Shown here in pieces: positions 36,046-46,922 of a stretch of 64,000 bases of DNA. The translations under genes were made by a program, and so were the position numbers. Under the pieces are notes generated by a model, which worked only from the letters and a program-made list of their open reading frames with translations, was not told the origin of the DNA and did no database searches. The stretch's first letter is position 1; every line of letters starts with the position of its first letter. Origin of the DNA: Beroe ovata (taxonomy: Eukaryota; Ctenophora; Nuda; Beroida; Beroidae); contig CAMPET010000169.1 of the NCBI GenBank assembly GCA_946803715.1, positions 69,191 to 133,190 on the forward strand, in the 5' to 3' direction.

Positions 36046-37536
36046 NNNNNNNNNNNNNNNNNNNNNNNNNNNNNNNNNNNNNNNNNNNNNNNNNNNNNNN
36101 NNNNNNNNNNNNNNNNNGTGTGTGTGTGTGTGTGTGTATGTGTGTGTGTGTGTTCGTGTGCTCACCACAAGTGGAGGTGTTATATCAGCAGCACCGTGCC
36201 GCTCCTTGACACACGGTGGTCTGTTCTCCTTCATAACAACGTTCTGATCTACAATGACAGGGGGCTTGTATCGACCCAACTCAACGCTGTGTGTGTTCAT
36301 ATCTGAAGAGAGAGAGGGACGCGCGATGAATAGAGTGGGAGGAGGGTGGAGGAGGGTGGGGCGGTTTATTCTCAAGGAGTGGGGTTTATCATGATAGAGT
36401 GAGGAAATAATAGAGTTGGTAAATGAAGTGCACTCTTTTTCCACTCCCCCTTCTCTCTTATCAACTCAACACACCACCACGACATAAACAAGGCGTATGT
36501 CTGTGTCTGCGTGTTGGTCTGTGTGGACACACAAAGATCACTCACTTGCGGTAAAAGTGGAGGTGTCAAGTTGCACAATCTTGTCGGCTAACATGTGAAC
36601 CCTGGTCTCCATATTCCGTGCTTTAATTGCTGTTCTGCTAGCCTGAAAAAGTGCAGTCCGTAATCTCAATGAGACACATATCCTGTGGCTGAAGTTACGA
36701 GAGGTGTTGATTGCTTTGCAAGTAGCAAGTTACATGTGAGATAATGACTCCTCTCGTTTTTGATATGTGGGGTAAGAAAACGTGACCACACTTCATAATT
36801 TAGCCTAATTTCAGAAATTATGGTCAATTAGGATAAGAAAGATTCCGGGATCAAATCATATTCTCGTGCAAGAAAATCTATCATGCAATAGCAATAACAT
36901 CATTTTTGTGATAAATCCTACTGCAGCTGTACCGAAGTTGAATTATGTTATATGTCGGGGCTACAGTAGAGCATTGTTTACAACTGAATTTACTACTCAT
37001 TATTCAGTATCGGTAGTAGAGCGAGTGATGTCAGCATAGCATGTTGTAATGAGTTATTTAGCCCTATAATTGTACAGAACATCAAGAGTAGACCATTCCC
37101 TGTTATATATATATACCTATAGGTTATTTCTCATGATCTGAAGTGAGTAAATCTGATTGCTTTGTCATGTTCCAACGTGAAAGTCAGTAGATTTACCTCA
37201 TTAAAAAGATCTGCAAACAAGGTCTCTGCATGAGCAGACAGTGAGGAAAGCTGTCGTATAATACCAACAAGAGCATTCATATTCACATGTTGCAGTTCAT
37301 CATTGCCCTGAGATTCAAAAGAAACATCAATTTACGATACATCAATACATCATCATCAAAGAAATATAAACTTTCATACATCATCATCAAAGAAATATTA
37401 ACTTTCATACATCATCATCATCATCAATTGATTCATTATTGAAGTGTTCAGACAACAGCATACCAACCTTCAGATGTGTGTTTAGTGGGATCCTCACAAG
37501 GTCCACTGGCTGTACAACTCTTTGTAGGAGTGGCAT
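31471..37536 (-). CDS. WASF: WAVE/SCAR actin nucleation-promoting factor
   Basis: Subunit of the WAVE regulatory complex, which relays Rac signals to Arp2/3 to build branched actin at the cell cortex. Eleven exons, all in phase: 37468-37536, 37197-37307, 36546-36642, 36166-36302, 35058-35174, 33742-33832, 33113-33159, 32811-32896, 32039-32150, 31711-31962, 31471-31602;416 residues. The N terminus is the WAVE homology domain (IIRQLSSLSAHAETLFADLF, then VHMLADKIVQLD and YTDPHYFGRVW). A basic segment follows (ARTKKKNKKQ). A proline-rich stretch at residues 289-340 could bind profilin or SH3 domains. The C terminus is a VCA module: WH2-like NLLDSIQQYSINTLRKV (358-374), connector DVMSILSRRAVM, and an acidic tail ending SGDDWEE with the expected Trp. 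The protein is shorter than vertebrate WASF1-3 (about 500-560 residues), mainly in the middle. The WH2 departs from the usual LRKV spacing, so actin binding may be weaker. Confidence 0.93.
36046..36117. other. 72-N assembly gap within a GT microsatellite
   Basis: Lies in the WAVE intron between exons 36166-36302 and 35058-35174; both flanks are GT repeats, so no coding sequence is expected to be missing. Confidence 0.9.
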
Positions 37537-38499
37537 ATCTCTAAAAAGATGGTATTGCTGAAGATATGATGACTAGGTATCTCCATCATCAATTGAATTT
37601 GACAATTGACCTTGTCTTGCAACTATGTAACATCATAGCAATGCTAACTGTATGCTGGTTTAACACTGCTCAGTGTTAGAGTTATTTGTGATATTGCCTA
37701 AAATGAATTCTCAGCAGCATCTCTGCTAGAATAGATTTAGAGGGTTGCCACCAAGCATTTTGATTAATATCGGAATTATAAAAGTACTAGTGTGCGATGA
37801 TTCAATACAAAGCCGAGGACTGACGGTCACTGCACATGCAACTCTTCTCTTCCCTATCAACAGAGAGAGCAACGTAATCAAAGCAGCACAATGAATAATC
37901 ACCTCTCCCAACCTACTACTTTTTGCACCTGCAACCTTCTCATATCTCTGCCTAACAATCATATGGTAACAGGGCAAAAATGCACGCTATGACAAAGATG
38001 AATGATACATAATATATGATAGGTACAAACAGAATTTGTGAGTTTATAATATAGACTATAGGACCCTGTCAGAGTGCCTGTGCTGAATAGGTACCAAAAG
38101 GTGATATGGTTGGTTTTGTTGATGAGATATTTTGCAAGGAGATGTAAAGAAGAATTCTGCTTTCATCATTTATCAATCATTGAATTGGATATTATTGATA
38201 TATGCCTTAGATTTTTTCGGAATTTGTGAAAGGATTCTGGAAAACAACATTGCAATGCAGAATACACCTGCATTCAACGCAACGACATGATGATAGATTT
38301 GAGCTGAGTCCAGAGTTTCGCGTTCTGTTGATGATCATGTTCCAGTGTTCCACATTCATATTCCCGCGCTGCGCGGCGCGCGCGTGACCCAAATACTCCA
38401 GAATAGCGATCTTTTTTAGTTCTACCGTTGCAGTTGGCGCCGCGCAATTGTAATTGCCATGCGTGCCGCAGGGATAAAATCCCTCCAGCAACGGTAGGG

Positions 38500-38581
38500 T
38501 TGCCGGATGCTATCTGTCCACTGTTTCTTGCGCGCGCCGCGCGCCGCGCGCGAGAAACAGTGGACAGATAACATCCGGCAA
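38500..38581. mobile_element. 82-bp miniature element inserted in an older miniature element
   Basis: The arms are near-perfect inverted repeats starting TTGCCGGATG and running through ATCTGTCCACTGTTTCT into a CG-alternating core, with two mismatches. Flanks CGGTAGGG (38492-38499) and GGGTAGGG (38582-38589) form an 8-bp near-duplication. It sits in sequence (38421-38499: TCTACCGTTGC, then GGGATAAAATCCCTCCAGCA) that is a diverged copy of the element at 3363-3463. Confidence 0.75.
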
Positions 38582-39292
38582 GGGTAGGGACTAGGGAGAA
38601 ATTATCATTTTACAAGCGCTGCATGACCTGACCCAAATATGAAATACTTATACTCCGCGCGCGCTGCGCGTCTCCGTGGTTCTTTTCGAGTTTTCAGATC
38701 ACCGAGTAAAATATAAAATAAAAACAAAGTGGCGCGCAGCGTGTGCTAAATAATTGCTTCCTGTGTTAATTGGATATATGGTTCCTTACACTTTTTTTAT
38801 TCTATCAGGCAATATCCACTGCTGGAAGAGCACACAGTTCAGAGCTGACATAGCATCTGGCATTCTGGTAAAAGAGAGCATGTTTTACAATTACTCAATA
38901 TTCAATATATTATTATATCTAGATCTGGATTCACTTTTTACAAGTTTCCTCAAACGCAAAATATGATGTTTCAACTCCAATATCAATAAGGATAAGCAAC
39001 AAAAGTGCATAACAGCAACGAGATAAACATATTAATCAATGAAAATTCAGCTTATGATCCTTCTAGCAAATCAGAATTTACAAGTTTTCTGATTTATTGA
39101 CATCATAAGTGTCCATGTTACAAATATCATATCTTTGCCGGATGTTTAGATGTTATTGCTTATTCAATGTTTTTCGTGGGTGAGAGATCAGAAACAGTGT
39201 TTCTGAAGCACTTAAGCAGCTGGGCCTAGCAAACCAAATAGTAATGGGTAGCATTGCTCATTGATTGAGCAAGAGTTGGATATATTCATCAA

Positions 39293-39930
39293 CTCCCTCA
39301 CCTTCTCCCTTTCCTTGATGTTCTCATCCATCCTGACAAGTTGTCATTAGTCTACAGGAAACCGGACCGCACCAACCTCTACACCCACTACAACTCCTGC
39401 ACTACCATTTCCTCCAGTGTCATCAGATCCCTCACACGACGTGCCCACAAACTCTGCTCCTTTCACAGAAGGGATTCCCTCCATCCCGCATCTCCATCAT
39501 GACAGATGTCTCCCTGAAGAACAGCAAACACTCTAGCAACCAATCCTTTGCTGCCTTCAACAAGGACATTGCACCTCATTCCTCCTTTAAAAAATTCTTC
39601 CTCTTCCACCTCCAACACCTCCCTCTGAGACCTCCTCACCAAAACAAAGACTTCTCCCTCCTCCCAGACCCCCCAACACTATCTACATGTCAAATGTTAC
39701 ATTTCTGGAAAGCTGAGATTCTTCGCTTCTCAATGACGTCAAATTCATTGCAAACTGACGTTGCTCACGAAGTTATGGAGCTTTTAGTGATTTCTCAGCC
39801 CTTCCACACTTGTGCCTTGGATCGAGCATTATGTCGAACTATCTACAAAATCACCTGCTTTGACTGCACCGCCAAAAACAATGGACAGACCTATGGCCCC
39901 CTCCTCGACAGAGATGCTGCAGACTGAAAA
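39293..39930 (+). pseudogene. decayed Penelope-like retroelement (end of RT, GIY-YIG remnant)
   Basis: One frame at 39293-39502 reads LPFLDVLIHP, LVYRKPDRTNLYTHYNS and VIRSLTRRAHKLC, the pattern following the RT core in Penelope-like elements. A frameshifted part later reads IYKITCFDCTAKNNGQTYG, resembling the start of their GIY-YIG endonuclease. Stops and frameshifts break it, and the catalytic RT core and the rest of the endonuclease are missing. Non-functional. Confidence 0.7.
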
Positions 39931-40141
39931 ACCCTCCATGAACAGAACTGACAGCGCCCCCAAGTGCAGCTCACTGTGGAACCCCAATCTTCTTAGGATA
40001 AAGGATCTTTTCCTCCTTCCATACCACTGACTCAGGAATCATCTTAACATTAACACTTACTCTCTAAGAGCAATGACTACCTATGGTGTTGGATGTGAAC
40101 TAAACTGTGCTGATTGTCCTGTTTCCATTGCTTTTATATCT

Positions 40142-43100
40142 TTATCTTCTCTCAGGCTTCTTTTTTATAGTGAGCACGATTGCAAAAGATGAAACCTTTC
40201 CCCAGGCATATGTTAACAATCTTTTAATTTCTCCATCAAGGATAAGAATTGGGTTAATAATTGAATTGCAAGGAAGAACAATAATGCTGAAGACTGAGTG
40301 CCAACTTGAGGCATCAACAATATCATGAAAGTGCAGAACTACCATGAGCAAAAATGGTATCCATGTGACAATGTCAGTAGCTATCAGGACAGATATTTTT
40401 CGTTGGATAGTAGCATTTCGCTTAACTATCCCTTTGTTTTCTGGGCCAGCAAAGGATGAACTCTGTCTTGTGGAAAGATTTACAATGATATAGCTCACCA
40501 ATATCACAAGGACACAAGCAAATTTGAGTACAACTACAGAACCCACAAACCATTTTTGAGGGTCGTCATCTCTTAAAAAGTAATTAAAGAGACAGAAGCC
40601 ATTGCTACCGTAGAAACCTATGACCTTTCCTTCAACTTTACCATTTACGAACATGTCTTCCACCAACTTTCTATTCATTTTCCATGTTGGATTGGACATC
40701 TTGATCCTTCCATGATAAGCTTTAATTATTTCTTCATGTTCTGGTATCCCAGCTTTCCCCACAAAAAGATTATTGTCATATGATAGACTCCTCACAAAAA
40801 AGTCTTCTGCAGCAGGAAATAGTGGTACCAACGCAATAGTGGTGGATACAATGAATATACATACTATATTTATGACAAGATAAATCTTTTTTCTCACCGA
40901 CATTTCCTCTGATGGCACAATAAGAGATCTTGTGCCATTAGCTCTGATAACACTCAGATTCATCATGGATATAAGTGATATTATTGATCCAGCAGTTGAA
41001 ATTATACCAAGAAAGTTACATGTCTTACTTGTTGTCCATTTAAACTGGGTAAAACATGTACTGTCATTCAGAAACTCATCTGCAAGTGCAACAAGGAGCA
41101 AAAACAATCCTTGTAGAAAGTCTCCTATTGATATTACTATCATGAAACAGTTGTTGACTTTTGCAACACTTGTCTTCTGCCTCAGAAAATCTTTGACTTT
41201 TCTCTGCATAACACAACCATTCAAAGCAACAGAAATGCAACCAGTTACCCATGTAGTAAAGTAGAGAGCAAAGTGGTTGAATATTTTCACTTGGTTGGTG
41301 CAGTGGCTGTTGCACTCATCACTGAAGTCCAAGCAGTCAAATCCACCATCGCATTTCCGTGTAAGCGCTATGAACTCACCTGAATCGCACCTGAAGTTGT
41401 TCACACAATCTGCTTCATCTGAAGCATCCCCACAATCGTCTACAAGGTCGCAGACATGCTCAAGTGAGATACATCTATCATTTAAGCACGGATAAAAGTT
41501 CTGATGAAATGTCCCATCCTTCTCTTGTTTGACGATGGTTAGATTCTTGACTCTGGTAATAGCAAAAATGCGCTGCTCTTCAGAAAAATTTATGCAAGTC
41601 GAAAAAGGTACACTGCGCAGTGGACATTTGACCAGATGCTGACATTGTCCAAGACAAACTAAACTGATATAAAGCTGACCAAAAATTTCACGACAGTCAA
41701 GTTTTTTTGCGAAGTCAACGTTTGACAACATTCTGTAAGAATCGTTCACGCCAATAACCATACTCCTTATCATTCTGAAATCAAACTGCTCACAAGGTCC
41801 TATCATCCATTCCAAACTTGACAATCCTTTTGAACAAAAAAATTGTCGGATGAAATTTGTTTTAGAGCTTGATTGCTTGATTTTTGGATAAAACAGTCTC
41901 CTAGAAGCTTTACATATCGGTAGATCGCAGTTTGATGTCCCTTGACAGATATCGGACATAAGCAAATATTCGTGAGAGCTTGGGCACTTTAGCAGTGGAA
42001 CATTCTTGCAAGACGAGTTATCATCATTGGGTACGAAAATTTTTTCATTCCCTGCTCCACATTTCCTTTTCCACCGACTATAGTCTTCATCTATTCCATC
42101 AAAGCAGTCCTCTACACCGTCCAGAACCCACTGGTGAGGAAATGGGAGTGATAATTTGTGATATGAAAATTTCCTGACACAATTTATAGAAACCAGATCT
42201 TTGCAATAGTGACTTCCTTCATCTGCCCTGTGTTTGCAGTCATAGACTCCATCGCAAAGTTTGTGCCTGTGTACCTTGCAACTGTATTCTACATCAAGAC
42301 ATTTGTCATCAATCAGATCATCACACAGCCCAATGCCTTTGCAAATCACGTATTTTGATATTGTTGTTAGGTAACCATCTATCTTGCAACTAAGAGGTGA
42401 AAGCATTGTATTATTCGTACAGTTCATTTGATCTTTAAAGTCGGAACACACCATAGTCGATCTGCTATAATAGACATTAGTTGGTATTGAACATTTGTTT
42501 CTAGGGTTGAGGTTTCTAGATTTGTTTGCGAAGAACAATGAAATTGAAGGGGATAGGCAAGTTTCTTTAGTCAAACAGTTCATTTCATCAATTCCGTTTA
42601 TACAGTGCCGTTTTATATCACATATGAATCGGGGATGTAAATACTTTGAAACTATTTCTGATGTTAAGAATGATCTGCCTCTACAAATGATTCCAACTGA
42701 ACGGTTGTAGCAGTTTGCCTCATCGAAACAATCTTCACTGCAGTCACAGACATCGTCACACTTTTTGGACAGTGGAACTGACTCGAACTGCTCGGCCTCG
42801 GGAGAAAATGGGGAGCAGTCAAAAAGAGCTACGTCGTCATCGCACCCTCTTTCGTCAACATTTACGTTATTGACGGTGTTAGAACAATCAGCATCCCCAT
42901 TGCATATCGTAATTCTATTAGATGTTAATACAACATTTTCTATAACATCAATCGAGTTTTGCGGAAGCCAGCCAGATGCATGGAAGCTACCATGAACCAG
43001 AGACTTGCAAACGATGTCTCCACACACACCAAGTCTGGGAGTCAGTTTTTGTAGAGTATGGGGACAGGTTAGATGACCGCAAGACTGGTAAAATGATGAA

Positions 43101-43384
43101 TCATTTTCACACACGTTAGAGAACCTTTGATGTGAGCAATTCTCAAATAAAACGCGATAATGGCTGTTCGAGAAGGGACATTTGAATTGCATTCTCCCAC
43201 CAATGAAGCACCGCTCTTTGAGAAAACCTTTGATTACTACAGTTTCACATGAACCGGGTTCCAAACTTTCTTCAATGACTGGTGTGTCAGTGCATTGATG
43301 AGGATTTTCCGTCCTTTCCCAGCAAACCACAGTTCCCAGAAGTAGAGTATGGAAACAAAGTAATTTGAAGCTGTCTTTTAACAT
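40142..43384 (-). CDS. LDL-receptor class A repeat GPCR (rhodopsin-like), intronless
   Basis: A single 1,080-residue frame. A signal peptide (MLKDSFKLLCFHTLLLGTVV) is followed by a long cysteine-rich ectodomain with several degenerate LDLa-like motifs between residues 200 and 470 (such as VCDCSEDCFDEANC and HKLCDGVYDC). Two well-formed LDLa repeats at about 628-690 end VCDLVDDCGDASDEADC and KCDGGFDCLDFSDEC. Seven transmembrane segments span about 705-1065. Family marks in the 7TM part are a Cys at the top of TM3 (KTCNFLG) with a partner in loop 2, TWIP for the CWxP of TM6, and NSIINPILI in place of NPxxY. The DRY motif is replaced by VIRAN. LDLa-7TM receptors of the GRL101/relaxin-receptor kind are the nearest described layout, but no leucine-rich repeats are seen between the modules. 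Ligand unknown. It is intronless among intron-rich neighbours. Confidence 0.88.
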   Translation of the reverse strand: MLKDSFKLLCFHTLLLGTVVCWERTENPHQCTDTPVIEESLEPGSCETVVIKGFLKERCFIGGRMQFKCPFSNSHYRVLFENCSHQRFSNVCENDSSFYQSCGHLTCPHTLQKLTPRLGVCGDIVCKSLVHGSFHASGWLPQNSIDVIENVVLTSNRITICNGDADCSNTVNNVNVDERGCDDDVALFDCSPFSPEAEQFESVPLSKKCDDVCDCSEDCFDEANCYNRSVGIICRGRSFLTSEIVSKYLHPRFICDIKRHCINGIDEMNCLTKETCLSPSISLFFANKSRNLNPRNKCSIPTNVYYSRSTMVCSDFKDQMNCTNNTMLSPLSCKIDGYLTTISKYVICKGIGLCDDLIDDKCLDVEYSCKVHRHKLCDGVYDCKHRADEGSHYCKDLVSINCVRKFSYHKLSLPFPHQWVLDGVEDCFDGIDEDYSRWKRKCGAGNEKIFVPNDDNSSCKNVPLLKCPSSHEYLLMSDICQGTSNCDLPICKASRRLFYPKIKQSSSKTNFIRQFFCSKGLSSLEWMIGPCEQFDFRMIRSMVIGVNDSYRMLSNVDFAKKLDCREIFGQLYISLVCLGQCQHLVKCPLRSVPFSTCINFSEEQRIFAITRVKNLTIVKQEKDGTFHQNFYPCLNDRCISLEHVCDLVDDCGDASDEADCVNNFRCDSGEFIALTRKCDGGFDCLDFSDECNSHCTNQVKIFNHFALYFTTWVTGCISVALNGCVMQRKVKDFLRQKTSVAKVNNCFMIVISIGDFLQGLFLLLVALADEFLNDSTCFTQFKWTTSKTCNFLGIISTAGSIISLISMMNLSVIRANGTRSLIVPSEEMSVRKKIYLVINIVCIFIVSTTIALVPLFPAAEDFFVRSLSYDNNLFVGKAGIPEHEEIIKAYHGRIKMSNPTWKMNRKLVEDMFVNGKVEGKVIGFYGSNGFCLFNYFLRDDDPQKWFVGSVVVLKFACVLVILVSYIIVNLSTRQSSSFAGPENKGIVKRNATIQRKISVLIATDIVTWIPFLLMVVLHFHDIVDASSWHSVFSIIVLPCNSIINPILILDGEIKRLLTYAWGKVSSFAIVLTIKKKPERR

Positions 43385-43627
43385 TTGTCACGTATAGCTG
43401 ATCTAGTGACAGATACAGATGGAATGATAAGCTTTTAGCATTTATTTAAATCAGCTATTGTATCACTATCAATACCTGTAATCCTCTAGCTATTTTTTGG
43501 TCGCTAACGTAGAAGCTATAGACATAACCAAAAGTGTGTCTTGCATTTGGATTTTCTGCTACCTAATGCAGTACACATAAATTTAAAACGACAGCAACAC
43601 ATTTAATCTGTTACTAGAACACCTTGC

Positions 43628-44190
43628 AATGAATATTTTAAAGAATCAAAAAATGAGTTAAATGAGAATGGGCATCAAAATCGAAATGTTTCAAAACAAC
43701 GAAATGAGGACATATCCGTGCGTGTGCATTCACTTGCACATGCAACTCGTAAATCGCAAAGTAACTGTTAAATGCAAACTCTGCTACATAGGTACCACCT
43801 ATAATTGATTTTTGCATCTCTTCCCGAAAAGCCGAAACTTCTGACGCCGATCACAAAAAATCAAAGGTCTAATTCTGAAGTATCGAATGATCGTCCTAAG
43901 CGGAATCCTCTTTTCTACACCTTGCAAATAATTCCGGCGTTTCAACTCCATTTGGTCGAGTTATTTGTGAACAAAAACCGACTTTCTATAAGTGTCTTCT
44001 TCCTTTATATTATAGACTAAAACACCCATCAACTGGGTGTGCTGCACTGAATATTAGAAATAATCAAAAATGAGTTATAATAAATGAGCAACAAAATTGA
44101 GACGTTTCAAAACAAAGAAACAACGAAATGAGGACCCATCCGTGCGCGCGCATTCACTTATACGTGCAATTCCTTAATCGCATTGCAATT
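43628..44190. repeat. direct duplication of about 140 bp, 420 bp apart
   Basis: Bases 43628-43770 and 44048-44190 share aatcaaaaaatgagtta, caaaatcgaaatgtttcaaa-like and gaaatgaggacatatccgtg-like stretches in the same order, with substitutions and small indels. Confidence 0.75.
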
Positions 44191-44870
44191 CCTTAATCGC
44201 ATTGCAATTTACATTCGCCACTAAAAACTAGCAGTCACTCCTCACTCCTCGCGAAAAGAAAAAAGTGGGTCCATGAAGATGATGAAACACGTATTTGAGG
44301 ACACCTTGACGATGAGAGAATGCTCAGTTACCTATTGTTGTATGATCTTGTGAAGAGAAATGTCTTGAATGAGCTTTTGAATGTTTCTAATGATGAACAT
44401 GGCTTGAATTATATGCTTAAGCTCAAAAGAGAGCAATGAAGAAGTATATGAAAACCGAATTATATGCTCAAGCTCAAAAGAGAGCAATACCAAATTACAT
44501 GACACGGACTTATGTGCAGAAGTCCGAGAAAAAACCATTGAAACTTGTTTCATGACGATTGATGATAAGTTTTTACTGCGCTTTTATTCTCCAGTTATAA
44601 ATGATGCCGGACTCATTGAAGCAATAAGCATGATAATGTAGCCACGTGAAAATGACGCACGCATTAAGACTATTGTAAATGCATCTAATAAGCTTTAAAA
44701 TGTCTCAAGGATGATTATGACTTAACAGGGTTAATGGAGTACCTACTCTCCCAAAGTTGTTACATAAATGGAATGTTTTCCCCATTCTAACACAGCGACA
44801 ACAATATTTTATGCAATTTTTATTCTTATTATATGCAGTTTTATTCTTATTATATGCAGTTTTTATTCTT

Positions 44871-45333
44871 ATATCTTTTAAACAATTGAGAATTGTTTGA
44901 GTTTCGCAGCCACTCAAATGCGAATAAATGATGTGATATGAAATTTATTCGCAGCCCGTCTGAGGCGGCGACCTTTGGTTAGAACAAACAGGCAAAAAAA
45001 CGTGGTTCACCTTTATGTTTCACAAGTTTTATTGCAAAGTTGATTAATAATTTTTTTGAATGCCTTTACTTAAGGAAACTTAAAACGTTTGAATATCTGA
45101 ATAGACCTGAATAGTAACTGAGGGCAGTTGATTCATATGGTCGGGGCTCGGTGTGACTTCATACGATAGAAAATTGCATTCATTTTCCACAAATATAACC
45201 TGGCTAGATTTTATATTAACCTGAGGGTACCGCCACCGACGGGCTGCGAATAAATTCCATATCACATCATTTATTCCCATTTGAGTGGCTGCGAAACTCA
45301 AACAATTTACAATTGTCAATTGTTTTTGGATAT
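44871..45333. repeat. fold-back element with arms of about 100 bp
   Basis: The left arm (about 44871-44970) and right arm (about 45229-45333) are imperfect inverted copies that share GAATAAATGATGTGATATG and TTTATTCGCAGCCCGTC. The 260-bp interior has no coding content. Target duplication not resolved. Confidence 0.75.
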
Positions 45334-46922
45334 TATATAATAGCACTGTTTTTCGTAGCGTCAGAATCGACCATTCAACCAATAAAATACAGCATGAAGC
45401 GTAAATAGAGGTACGATTTGCCGTCAAAATTGAGCTGCTACCTTTTATCGTTGCCGAGATGTAAGCGTTAATTGCCTTAATTGGCTAATTTACTAATTGA
45501 GATGTCGGTAACAAGAATTTTTACATAACATAGGCCAGGACATCGACTTATACACGCACCGTTACCAGAGCTTTCATATGCCGTTGAAATCACGTTGATA
45601 ACTTTTTTCGTTTCCGGAGGCAAATATCGTGTTCTGCGATATACCATGTCCGAAATTAGCTATTATAATCGCAATCTGGTGGAATGTTTATGTAAGGAAT
45701 GAAGAAACAATGGTACAGTAAATTGCTCCAATTAGCATGTAACAATGGGGTACCAATATGTCTTACTTGGGATGCACCGTGCTCAAATGACACCGGCAGT
45801 AGGCGGACCATTGAAACTATGACAATTAATGACCATTGATAATGACCAATGACTATTGACTATTGAGTATTGGTGTTAACTTTTTGATCGAGATATGACA
45901 AATAATTCATCATTGACGTCGCGTATTGTTATGCAGTTCTGGAGTTCTATGAAATTGTCGGACGAAAGTTGCCGATGTAAAAGTGGTCGAGTTGACCATC
46001 TTTTCACCATGAAACTATTTTAACCATAGAACCATTTTTCACTATCAGCACCGCCCCATCCTGCTTGAGCCTCTGGGATCACCAGAAAGACTATCTGGCC
46101 CTAAAAGTGTGTTTCAGTTTCCTCATATTTACCGGTAATTGATCAACTGTAGCAGTGTGGCTGCCACATTCCTAGTAAGGTCGGTCGAATAGTGTGGCTG
46201 CCACACTGATTTTGAGTGTGGCACTGTGGCAAAAAGCACAAAATAGTGTGGCAGTGCGCGAAAATCTGTCGCTCTATGTCCGTATTACCCACACTCAGGC
46301 GTGCGGCAGTGAGGCAATGCGCGTTAGGTCCAGTGTCACAATCAAGAAGCGTTCATAAACGGAGGGCGCGGCGGCAGAAAGATCACACTTTTTGCGCGCT
46401 CAAAGCCGTTATGGTGCATGCGCGCACGCATGGTATATCCGAGTGCCCGCGCATATAGTCACAAAATTTTGCAAATTCTTTTTAGGTGATAGCATAAGTA
46501 TCACTGTGTAGTTGTATCACTGATACAATTGCACAGTAGACAGTACACAGTCCCACGGAGTTTCTTCTGCGTGAAATAGAAACCGAAATATGTTTATGTC
46601 AACCACGATTTGTTTCGATTCAGCCACGGCCACACATGATTAATGATCATTATAAAAGAAAAATCATCATGCTTGAAACTCATTTTTCATTGCTGGCTCT
46701 CCCGAACGTGAATACAGCTGTCCAAATTGGGTATAATCTAAAATGAAATCTAATCTAATTATTTCTATTGATAAAGATCAATCACATGCTTCAGAGTCCA
46801 GGGCATGAAAGTGGCATCGTAGTCTTTCCTTGTAATAAAATTGGTCTCGTTGTCTCGTTATCACATGACACATCATCACAGTTTTTCGTACAGTACAATT
46901 GCTCAATATAGTTTTCCGATGA

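Larger units (their letters stand above)
37537..40141. other. intergenic between WAVE 5' end and the GPCR 3' end
   Basis: Contains the presumed WAVE promoter, a nested pair of miniature elements at 38.36-38.59 kb, a GC-alternating patch at 38.65-38.74 kb and the remains of a Penelope-like element at 39.29-39.93 kb. Confidence 0.5.
43385..46922. other. repeat-rich intergenic region
   Basis: Contains a duplicated 140-bp segment (43.63 and 44.05 kb), a short tandem repeat of gaattatatgctcaagctca near 44389-44490, a fold-back element at 44871-45333 and direct repeats of AGTGTGGCTGCCACA at 46.15-46.21 kb. A GC-rich patch lies at 46.25-46.45 kb. No gene is supported. Confidence 0.55.

Noticed and set aside
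45080-45427. 115-residue minus-strand frame
   Set aside because: It covers one arm of a fold-back element and its flank, with no recognisable protein features.
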